DNA from: Ischnura elegans
Lineage: Eukaryota; Arthropoda; Insecta; Odonata; Coenagrionidae
Direction: 5' to 3'
NCBI RefSeq assembly: GCF_921293095.1
Contig: NC_060246.1
Span: 15,084,001-15,148,000, forward strand
DNA: 64,000 nt
In this document: positions 25,039 through 37,000 of the stretch, in pieces
Position numbering within the stretch: position 1 is the stretch's first letter
Layout: each line of letters starts with the position of its first letter
Position numbers and translations under genes: made by a program
The notes under the pieces: generated by a model
Told to the model about the DNA's origin: nothing
Databases searched by the model: none
The model's input: only the letters and a program-made list of their open reading frames with translations

Positions 25039-28000
25039 TCAACTGCCCTTGATATGAACACACTTGGGGGTTATTCCATGCAATAATGAAAAGACAGAAG
25101 ACTGGAATACCTGAAAGAAGCCTTGCACAGTAGCCTTGATGGTGCGCAATGAATTTTCTGCGCCACGTGCGATGTCCCTGGAGAAAGGAGGAATGGGCAG
25201 GATGCGCACGCAACCCCAAACAAGGAGACCCAGCAGAGAAGCCTTCACCGTGATCTTCAGCACTCGACTTGTAAGCGATGGAGCAGGAACTCTTGGAAAT
25301 GAAAAGGATTAAAGCAAATTTAAACTAAATAAATAAAACCAAATTTCAGAGTAAGAATATAAACTTTCCTGAGATCATTTGGAAAACAGGAAAATACGAC
25401 TAAGTCAATAATTTAACCCAAAGGTCGGTTGGGATTGGTAAGAATGGAGGTCCCCCAGACTGAGTCATAAGCGAGTGAATTTCACTCATTCCTGGTTGGA
25501 GAGCCGGATTGCAACGGTCATTCAGATGTGTGTAGGCAGGTTAATATGTCACAATAAAGAGAAACCCTTAGGATAATGTGGAATTTAGAGAAATTGCATT
25601 ACAAATAAGGATGGTCTGATTGGATACCTTCGATTCAAATATCAGCAGATATTGCCCTTCACCGGATACATCGGATCCAAATTCCCTGAAGACATCGCAT
25701 CTGGATCCTAAATTTACAATTAATGCTTCAGTGAATGCAGCGTCCCATAGGAGAAAGTGGAAAGAGTTCTGATCCTCTCTTTGCATGTGTTGCCTCACTA
25801 CGATGCTTGTCCTACTCATGAATCATTTTGTTTAAAATCTCTATTAGGGGTTATGCAACAGAATTTCAGCCGTGGAAAATTTTAAGGCAAAATAAGATAG
25901 GCACATAGTGTGACTCTTCCCAAGAGATTGAACAATCATCGGGGGAATGAATAACTGAACTGTTTCTAAAAAATGTGCAGAATGTTTAGTAAAATTTTGC
26001 TACATCAAGGTTCGTTATAAAGGTTTTTTTTTAAGTATTCTCATCAAAGGTTAGCACCAGACAATGTCTACCAGAGGCCTGAAGGGTCTATCCAGGTAAC
26101 TTCAAGATTGTATGACTTTCATCAGCAATGGTGAGGTTTCTGGGAATTTCTTTGCTTTAACTAAGAAAATTTCTTCAATGACCATGCCACAGCATCTTCA
26201 GATTACTTACCCTTAGCCCCGAATTTTTAATTGTTGAAAATATGATCTTGTTTTCTTGGGAAAAACTACGCAGTATTGAGGCTTCAGCCAACATAAACAA
26301 AGGCGTCTTCAATCTCTTGTCTTTGCTGGGCATAATACTTCAAGCTGCTAATCCTACTCGTATCAGGCTTTCACTAATTGGCAGACTGTTTAACAGCCAA
26401 TTCATTCGGTCAACACAAAGGAAAACACAATCCCACCTCCAAATAATAATTTTACTGATTCCTAAATCTAAGCATTCACTCACGGACACTTCCACGTCCT
26501 CAACATTGATGCATGACTCCAGGATTTCAAGGGTCTATAACATTCACATTCATACATAAACTAAACACTGGGCTGATTTACCTATTATAATTCGTTGTTC
26601 TTAGTAATTTTTTTAAATAAAGAGATATTTTTGTTTTTTCAATCGTCACCTCCTTAACTTATTTGTGATGTTAAATTGACCTCCTTAACCCTATCGCAGA
26701 TAAGTTGATGACATGCCAGCCTCATTCCAAGCGTGTTACCACTTCTCAGCTACTCCCAGGCCTTATGTGGTTTGTTGGTGTTTACATTCTGGCGAGCAAG
26801 ATATTCTTTTAATGAAGTCTTCTCCCAAACTGAATGCACCGGAACTCTGATGACTCATGATCAACTGAATGAAAAGTAGATGGAATCTTTCGTGCCCAGT
26901 TATTTTAAACTTACGAGATGTTGGCTGAATATGGAGGACTTACTTCTCCTCGTCATATATCTTTTGCTTCTATCTAATGAATTACTTTCATGAAATGGGG
27001 TTTTGAGTCTGAGAGAATTGACTACTCACTCCATGATGGCAGGAATGGCATCTTGATCCACCTTTCCCCAATGCTGCACTATCCCAGGGACATGGCCAAT
27101 CCCTACCACACCAACCACCTTGGCTGGGATGTATCCTGCAAAATAGAACACAATGACTCATGACAAGGGTCCTAATTTCAAGATGAAATATCAAATAAAT
27201 CACGAGTTTTAGGAACAGAAAGGCAACTCCAAGGGAATGACCCAGAACGGCAGGCACTGAAAAGATTAAGAATCTCAAGTCCTGGAAAATACTGACAAAC
27301 TTAAGTCTGGATTATAGAAACATTAATTGACAAATTATATTAAATACTTAACAAAAAACCATGTAGCTGAGCTATCTATGGAGACTCATTCATCAGGTAG
27401 GGAGCTTTGGAGCGAAGTTGTGGCATAAGAGGAAAATAGCCCATAACTTTACAATTTTGTAATGAACTGAAGAAGGTAGGTAGTACATCCTAACAGTGGC
27501 TACGAGTTGCATTTTACCAATCAACAAAAAAATTATAGAAATTTGCCACATCGTAAATAGGTACAGGACCAAAACACAAGGTGGAAAAGTACCTTTCTCA
27601 TGCCAGAGAGGTTGGTTAAAGGAAAGATAAAGATTAAAGGACATGCCTGTACCATACCCCTATTGAGATGTAGTTGCTGGGAAGTATGTTGATGTAAAAC
27701 AAAATCTTTTAACTTAAAACTTGAGACTGTGCTTAACTGACAACCCCAACTATAATTATTGCGGAGGCTTCTGCAGTGACTTAATGGGTGATTGTTTTTC
27801 GGGTTCCTTCCGTGTTGACTCATATTGTGCGGACGACAGTTTTGAGCGCGTTCCAGCTCCCATCTTCTTTTTTAGTGCCCAAAACTGTCGTCCGCAAAAT
27901 ATGAGTCAACACGGAAGGAACCCAAATAACGATCACCAACCTCAGCTATAATTTAAAAGCATTTTCTAGGCTGCTTTTGAAAATAATGGACACACATGTA

Positions 28001-31000
28001 CATTCATATTAATCACTAGGGCTAACTTTTTGAAAAGGAAAAATCATTTGATGATCAAGCCTTTCACACAGCTCCATCAGTTAAGGAAAATACATTCAAT
28101 CAAACAAGTCCATACATTTATTTGAAGCATCCAATTTTTTTGTAGCATGAGATGCATACATATTGCAGAGGCTTCCCTGCCAGAGGTGACAATTTCTAAT
28201 GGACGAGCCAACTGACCTAGAGGGGAGGATGGGCAAGGGATGGGCAGAGCTGCCATCTGTAGGGAGTTGGCCAAGTAGAGGTCCCTCTCGGCCACAAAGA
28301 CGCGGCTGAAGGCTGGGAACTCTCCCGTCAGCTCGGCCAGCATCTCTTCGAGCAGGTCCCGCTGCTTGCATCGCTCGACTTCCTCTTTGCTCCACAGCCC
28401 AAACAACATCGGCATTTGACAACCCCATGGCAAAAAGAAGACATAGACAATGCAGTTAGACAGGGGAATCTACCATCGTTAATATACATGTATATGGAAA
28501 GGCTTGCATCCTAAGCACGTTTGCACTCCACACATTAGTAACATGGGTTTAATTATTTGCAGCTTCCTTATATCAGACAACAATTGATAACTGTAAGACT
28601 CAAACCATACCTGTGGACAGCGACCGCAAACAGGGTACAAATTGATAGGGAACATGGTCATAGAGGTAGTATCCCTGAGATAAAACTTTGCTAGGAGAAT
28701 GCCAATGTTTTCAACCGAAACTTATTCTCTGTCCAGTATCCCAGCTGAAGAGACATTGTTGACTATTTTCCCTAAGTTCACATGTGTGTAACTCACTAGC
28801 TATCCGTCTTATTGTATCACTCTTTGCTTGGGTCCTATGATAACTGATTTCCACAAATTGTTGAAGAGCTTTGCCTGGCATCTTTCTTTCAGCTCCTTCT
28901 ATCATCACTTATTTCTGCTTCCCTCACGCTGCTTTTGAATCACCTGTCCTCAAGGAAGGAGTGCAAACTGTGCATGAATACCCATCAGCAGTCGCTACAT
29001 CTCTACCTATCTCTCCAACTTTGGGAAGGGGAGAATTTGCAAAGAATTCCAGGGAGGAACTCAATGAATTCCATAGCTCTAAGAAATTTGAGATGGCCCA
29101 CAGAAAGAAACCGGCCATTCAACCCAAAATGTGAGACATTCATACGTCAGTGGATCAGTCCAGGGTGAGCCCTACCCTCGGATTGAGTGAGTGAACCTTC
29201 GACTCCAGAACCAGTCAAAAAGCTTTCAACTGACCTGATGGATTCTTTGGACATGATGTGCCAGGTGAGCTTCAGCGTTTGCCACCAGGAGAGGGAGGCC
29301 AGGGCACGCTGCAGAGTCAGCTTGATAGGACGATCACCCAAGTGCACCACGCAATGCGGAACCTGCTTTGCCTGAAAAGGGAGGAAATAGCCGTCAACTC
29401 AGTCTGTCTGTAAAACAGGTGAAACCTCTTTCAAACTCGTGGCATTCCAATCTAGAAACAGACAGCAAGAACCATAGCAATTTTAACTCAAGTTTCACTC
29501 ACAACAACTGGGAGCTACTACAGTCGACTCCTCCCACTACAGTCAACTCCGGATAATCCATGCTGGGCTTATCTCTGCTACAGATTATCCATGCATGGAT
29601 TATTTGTGGAACAGATTATCCCTGCATGCTTTTCACCCACCCTTGATTTTTTCTATGATCTTTACAAAAAATAAAAGCCATATTGTAAGGGGCGACTGTT
29701 GCCTTCCTTGCCTTATTTCCTTTCCCATCCAAAGTCAGCGATAACTACTTTCCTTTCGGTTCACACGATCCCCCACCACCCAGCCTCTTCGGCGACAGGA
29801 TGTGCTTGCATGGCCACAGAAGGTATGACATCTTGCTTAAGAACGTGATCCTGCTATGCACCCGAGAGAATAACGGAAGCGCTGACCAGAGGAGAGAGTA
29901 GGCTGGGCAGTTGGCGTGCGTACACGAATGAAGCAAGAAGAAAGTGTGATTGTTGCCGACATGAGTTCTTTCCTTTTTCTGAGCGATTTTCCCGATCAAT
30001 CCCTGGGCGACGACGACGAGAGGGTCTTGAGACCTACAACATGTAATTACCCCGGGATTATCGCATCTTAATGCAGGGATACACGAGGCTTATTCTTTCC
30101 ATTATAATTCACTTCATAAAACGTAATTATTTCTTTTAGGATGTCCGCTGCAGTAATGTGGAAGATGATAAGTGGTGGAAAAAAACTCTTGCTTAATTTT
30201 AGAAGATTTCTTCAATTATCATATCCTCACCTTTTCACTGTCCAACCAAAGCCATAATTTAAGAGGGAAATAAAACCAATGGAGAAAACTTGAATGTCAA
30301 CTCCTGATAACATTTAGAGGTTTCCTAACAATCCCAAATAAAAACTTGCCATAGAGATTTCACCTGTTTTACAGCTGTTTCTACTACTATCCAAAAATTG
30401 ACCCAATAAAACCTTGGAGCTATAAGATTTGTACACTCATTCCACAAATAAGTTAATCCAGTCTAAACTACAATGATCTTCAACTACATAAAATTTAAGC
30501 AGAATACAGGCAAAGTATATTTTCCAAATACATTCACAATCTTCAAGTCCATAATATTGTGCAGTTTTGGGATGTAGTTCACTGCGGGAGTGGAGAGGGC
30601 ACCAATGGCAGTCACAGCACATGTGCCATTGACGTGAGGGAGGAGAGAGACCGGACCGGATCGGCTGGTCGGCGGGAGAGAGAGAGTCGGGCAGGAGTTC
30701 TGAGGAAGGGGCCACGGAGGAGTGGCCATCTTTTGTCTATTACTCTCTTTTGTACGGGCACCTGTATGCCGCTTAAGTTTGATTGTATTTCTATAATTCA
30801 ATACTCGTGTCTATGTGAGAAAAAGGCTTTTAGAAGTTTTATTAAAACCAGGAGCCTGCCCGATCGTTTCAATATCATGCATTAAAAATCTCGACAAAGA
30901 AAATATCCTGCAAGAAAGCAAGGTACTGATATGAGAGGTAAAACTCCATTTTTGGATGACCCAAAAGAACTGAATTAACCCTTTCCTGCCGGTGCCTACA

Positions 31001-34000
31001 ATAGAAAAACGTTTTCATGCTACAAGTAGCATAAGAATATTTTATACCTTTCTGTTATATGGAGCTCTTTTTTGTGGGTGAGTTGTCTGGGTATTTTCGT
31101 CCCTCAGATTTGGCACCCAGCTCAACGCCCGTATCCCATATCGCGCGCCCGCTCCTTACCCCGGCCACTGGACTTCACCCTCTAACCCTAGCATAGCACG
31201 AATCGACAGTCAACTTATTGCGTTACCATTGTTTTTTTCAACCAAACATTGCAGTTGATTTTAAATTATTTACTCTTCTAAAAGAATTACTAATGTTTTT
31301 TAAAGCATTGGAATTTTAAATGGGTTTCTAGCGTTAATAATAACAAAGTTAGTAAATATAAGGTAATATGACTATAAGTCTTAATAAGTCTAGAAGTCCT
31401 TTATTTTTAACACTAAAATTCTGTTTAAAAATTGATTGGTCACAGAACAAAACAAGGAATTCATTTCAAAGTATAAAAACATAGTAGTATGCAATAACAC
31501 ATATCTCTGAAAAAAACTATTGAAAACGTAACTACTATGGAAAGGATTTCTGCGGTGAGGATGGTCATAAATGAGTGGGAGGGTCGGGCTTTGTTGCCTA
31601 GGAGTGGCCCTGAGGACTCGCTAAGCTGGGTCTCAGGCCGGGCCTGAATGCATTGGACAATTGCCATATCAGCGGTCACTTCCCTTCCCTTGCGTCGGCC
31701 TGAGCCGACGTCCGGTCGTCTGCATTGAAAATAGCGCGACAGCTATACCCAACGTCAGGTGTTCTGGGTATGAAAATGCCCGTCGGCACCACCCGACGAC
31801 CAACGCGAAAGGGTTAATGGGCATGAGGTCACCTAACAAAATTGGGAAGAGGAAGAAAGGCATACCGCAAAAGCAGCCATCCTCCATCAAAGCTTCTATC
31901 CATCCATCACCCTCCAGCATCCATCATCTAAGTTGAAAATATACTTGTCGGTGTGATCTCAAACAGAATGCTGATGAGTAACATCACTCACCTCAGAGAA
32001 AGCTCGCCTGAATTCGCCTCCCGGTGCCATTCCCAGTTCCTTCGTCAAGTGAGCAGACATGCTGAGCAGCAGTATGTTCATTATTCCATGGAAAAGACCA
32101 TTTTGCTGGATTGTTGATTTAATCTTCTCTGCAAATATTGAAAGACAAAACATTTATTAAACAAAGAGAAACATGTGGATAGAGAAACTGATTGTTTTTA
32201 TTACACCAGGCTGCCAGGAAAGGAGGCACCTGCAACACTTGTGACACTGATCATCATAGGGCATTGATTGATATGGAGCCTAATATATATATTGATACAG
32301 CCGATAGCATAACAAACTAGCTGCTGTGACAACACAGCCAGTCCAGCAACAACTTGATTTTACAATAATATGGTCAGTCCACTGACTGTTGAAGATGAAA
32401 TAACATGTCAGACAATATGTAAACACAAGCTCCTCCCATTTCATTCAATAAAAAAAGGAGAAAGTGGAGGGATAGAATAATCCATGCACACCCTATGCTG
32501 TTATGAAGGGGCTACCTGAGGGATTGTTTTGCACTTTTTAACACAAACTATGGTCTGTCGACATCAATTTATTACATAATTTGATATTTAAATTTGCATG
32601 AAGTGTCACCCATTCACTTACCCATTGCACACTGACTATCTGCATCAACTAGACATGCTGAATCTCACAATTTGTCCAAATACAACAGCGGTGGGAAAAC
32701 CAAACCTCGGTATGTCTGAAGAATGTGTGAGAGTGGCTGAACCACTAATTGCCCACTACATGTTACCAATAGAATGACTTAAGGTACAGCAGGTGGTGTT
32801 GCTTTAGGCTCACAGTAATAAAGGTCTTACACATAAGACTTCAGATTTTACATAAGTTTATTGTCATTAATTTAATTAAAAAGTTCTGATAAATAACTGC
32901 ATATATGTAATGCTTTCCCCTGGAATTACAGTGTCGTGACTGATAGCATATTATCAACCAAGCCATCAACACAAATTCGCTTAAACAAGTAAACTCCAGA
33001 ACTTGGGAATCATTTAGCTCCCAAACTTTCTGGATTTGAGGTTCTGTCTCAGTCTATGACAATTCCACAGAGATGATTAAAAATAGTGTAAAAAGAAATT
33101 TGACTGAAACTGAATTTTAAATGCCTTACCAAAGTTAATATTCTTAGCTTCCTCCAAAATGGTCTGTTCGTCTAACTGAAGAATATTCACACGAGCTTTA
33201 CAAAGTTCCACCAAAACCACATGTGGTTGGACTGCTCGAATAACCTGAAGAAATATTGAGAGAAAACCCAAATTAAACATTAGAAAGATTACAAAAGCAT
33301 AAAAATCATAAATATATGTAACTTAATTATGCACTGTCACTCAGTTACTCTTGACAGCAAGCATTAGCAATTATGTTTTCCACGGAGTTGAAACTCTAAG
33401 TATAGCCTATGCCCTCTATGGCTTCAAAGGGCCAGTTTGACTCATCTGACTATCCGTATCAGCCTTACCATGGCATTCTTCATTTATCTCACAATGTCCA
33501 ACCTTAGGCACAGAACGACAGAAAAATTCCTTCACATCTTCTTTCCATTCTATACACCAAGCCATAAAATTCAGTAGAAACAGAGGAGAACCATAATAAA
33601 AATTTCCTTGTCCTTTTATATCATCAATAATGACAGAAAACATGAATTTGCTATACACTCAAAACCCACTAACATAAACATTGCAAACCATTCTCTACAC
33701 ACCAATCCAAATGACTCTATTCAACCAATCAAGTACTTGAACTTTCAACTTGGACTTGAACAAGCACTTGGACTCAGTATCCGACTGATATTTTAAGAAG
33801 GTTAAGTTTTGTTCCAAAAATTAACTAAATTAAGTGAAAAAAGCTGCCACAATCATTTGTAGATTGCCGGTGATTGTCATCGGATTTTTCCCATCATTCG
33901 CGATGCTTCTACTAATGTATAAACTTTGAGTCTGTTAGCCACCTTACTGGTGGGGATATCCTTGAAAATATACTTTATTTCCGTTGGCTGTTAATAAAAT

Positions 34001-37000
34001 TAAATACCAATTTAAGTGCAGGTAAACGACTAGTTTACTCTCGTGAAATTTTATTTTCAGCTGAGCTGGTAGTGAACGTAACCATGGTGATTGATAATAA
34101 TTTTTCCCTTGGAAAAGATGTTTGAGTGATAACTTCATGAAGCCTACCAATGAAGTAAGAAAAAAGGTTTACGATGTGTGTTCCATAGGTTATTTTAATG
34201 CATTAATGAGTTATGACCAAAAATTTCACCAAATAGTAGGCATTGACCCTATATGGGATTGTCAATGTTTTGGTCAAAGTGGGCGTGGCTTGTCCTACCC
34301 ACGCACCCCCATTCCGGCCACACTCGGCTCCAAGCTCGAAAACAGTGGTGCCCCCTCCAGATATTTACAACCTCCGTGAGTTAGGCACTGGAAAATTCCT
34401 TCCCAACCCCACTCAAGTTGAAAGTTTGGCGTTGGTACAGCTCTAGTATTTATGAAACAAAGTGGCATTTATCATACCTCAGCCACATCCTCCTGACTCT
34501 CCTTACTGAAGTGAGCCGTTCCAACCAAGTACACGGAGCCACCATCTGGCGTCGTGAGCAAGGTGACAGTCTCGGGAAGTTTGGCGATGCTGCTTTGCCC
34601 CACCGCGGTGGCCCCACGGGTTGCCTCCGCTACCTCATCGTCTTCCCCCTCCTCATCCTCCAGGTCAAGCTCGGATTCCTCCTCGGAGCTTGGGTTGAAA
34701 CCTAACGGCCAGAGCACAAAAGGATCAGTGAGAACACCAAAGCAAACCAACCGATAGGAACCTTACTCGAAATGCAAATTCGACATGCCACTCAACCTGA
34801 CTCACTCCTTTCAATTTTGGCACCCTTGAAAACAGAAAAAAATTGCAGTTTGCATAGTTTTAAAAGCAGCTTGAACATTACAAGCAAGGTAATTTTGCTA
34901 AATTTGAACATGTCTATCAATAAATAAACAGCTATGACTCAATTTGAAAAATAGATACACACAAACATTTTTGAAAAGGGATAAAACAGTGATGTAAGTT
35001 GTGGGTAGATAGTGAATTTTCATCAGCCACGTTGCACATCAATTTAAGGGTTTATGTATCCTTTTCTCAGAAATGCATGTTTAAATGATGTAAAAATATT
35101 ACATAAATGGTTATATTTCATATCATGCACCAAAATTACAAATTCAGTGACAGTTATATTATTCCATTACTATAAACAGAGTTACAGCCATGCAATTGTA
35201 GATAAACATGTTTCCCTATAACTTTCTTATTCATTGTTTTAAAACTCATCCATGTTAAAAGTAAGTATCGTTTCTCACCATGGCCATAATATTACATTGA
35301 CTTTGAGTACTTGTCAAAGAAACCACAGACAGAATTGAATATTAGATTTTCCTTTTTTCAAAGTTGTGACATGAGTTCCTTGACGGTGCTTCTCCAATAG
35401 CTGAGTGGAAGAACATAGAAGTACGTTAAGAGAAAAGGGTACGGTGAAGAGTTCTCAGCCAGGATAGAGTTTTTTCAACAAATTTCTTCAACTTTGGGAA
35501 CAGATGGAAGTCTGAGGGTGCTCAATCAGGAGAATGAAGAGGACTGAACAAATTGTACCCCATATCCCGCAGTTTTTCCATTACCAACCCACTCTTATGC
35601 GCAGGCACTTTGGCATGGCAAAAGATAGCTTTTTTACTTCTTCAAGCCTCATGAATTTTGACATCCCACAAAGGTTGGAATTATATTTGCCCATAATTGT
35701 TCTGCCTTTTCCAAGGTAATCAATTAACAGGATCCCTTTTGTAACCCATAAATGCTGGTCATGACCTTTTCAGCTGATGCAATAGACTTTGCTACCTGAA
35801 CCACCGGCTACCATTCACTGCATGGACTACTGTTTCATTCCTGTCGTGTTGTAGTGGGTCCATGACTCATCCATGGTGACAAATCACCACAAAAAATTGA
35901 TCAGATCCCAAGTAAATCATTTCAAAAATTGCAGTGAAAATTATTAGCACACAAGCTTTTGATCAGAATACAGCGCCCATCTTGCACAAAGATTTTGCAT
36001 CCCTAATTCTTTGTGCAAGATTGTCTGCACTCTTTCTTCCAAAATCCCAATAGCTTCCACTTTTTCATTCACCTTCACTTGCCTATCGTTCAACACGATA
36101 TCATGCACTTTTTTAATGGTTTCCGATGTGGTTGCAGTTTTTGGCCACCCCTCACTAGTGTCATCTTCAAGGGATGTGAGTCCATCTTTAAATGAAGCTG
36201 CCCACTTTTTAACAGTTGACATGTATGCATTATTCCTCTTTCCTAGCGTAGTAGGAGTCATTCCATGTCAAATCAACGCAATTTAAATAAAAATGCTACC
36301 TCACTAATTTAGATTTTGCAAAAATATGGTCCACCTTTAGAATATCTTGAGAAAAAGAAAAGAACCAATTTTTTTTAATCTCCAGCCATTTCTGAGCTGT
36401 GGCTTATGTAAAATCGAAAAAAAAGTATGAACAGATTTTTTTTAATTGCTCTAGGAGGTGTCCTAATTGAGCAATAGGGCTCGGAAAGGGATCACTTTTC
36501 AGGATTTGAAATGCTCTTTGGGTTGATATGCAACAGAACAAAAAAAAGTTTTGCATAATAAAAGCTCAATCTTCAATTAAAGCAGAATGTTGATTTCATT
36601 GATACATCAAAACTATTACACAAATGACAATTACTAGCATTGATGCTCATCTTAATCATCCTTTGTTACCAGTAAAAATCTTCTTTGACCTGATTACCTT
36701 TTAAGCCCTCATCCTCTGTCACTGATATAGTGAAATCCAACTGCTTCCTTTAGTTCATTGACCACTCCACTTTCACAATTTCAGCTCTTTCCCTAATGCC
36801 TTTCTTTCAGTATTTACTAGTTGTTACCTGTGATTGCATACTAAAACGTTGGACATATCAGCAAGTACACTATTAAAAGATGAAAATTTGAAAAACCTAG
36901 TCAAAGTATCACAACGACAGGCATTCTCTATAAACATTCTTCTTCTCTAAAACTTTAAATGTGCTACAAATGAAGATGCTATGTCACTGATTCAGTGTTT

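Noticed and set aside
30437-30885. Overlapping frames in a GC-richer patch of a TRABD intron
   Set aside because: Neither strand gives a recognisable domain or a convincing splice structure; composition alone is not enough.
35350-36285. A SETMAR-like fusion of SET gene and mariner
   Set aside because: The mariner copy is broken, lies 13 kb upstream of the SET gene inside a TRABD intron, and shares no transcript with it as far as can be seen.
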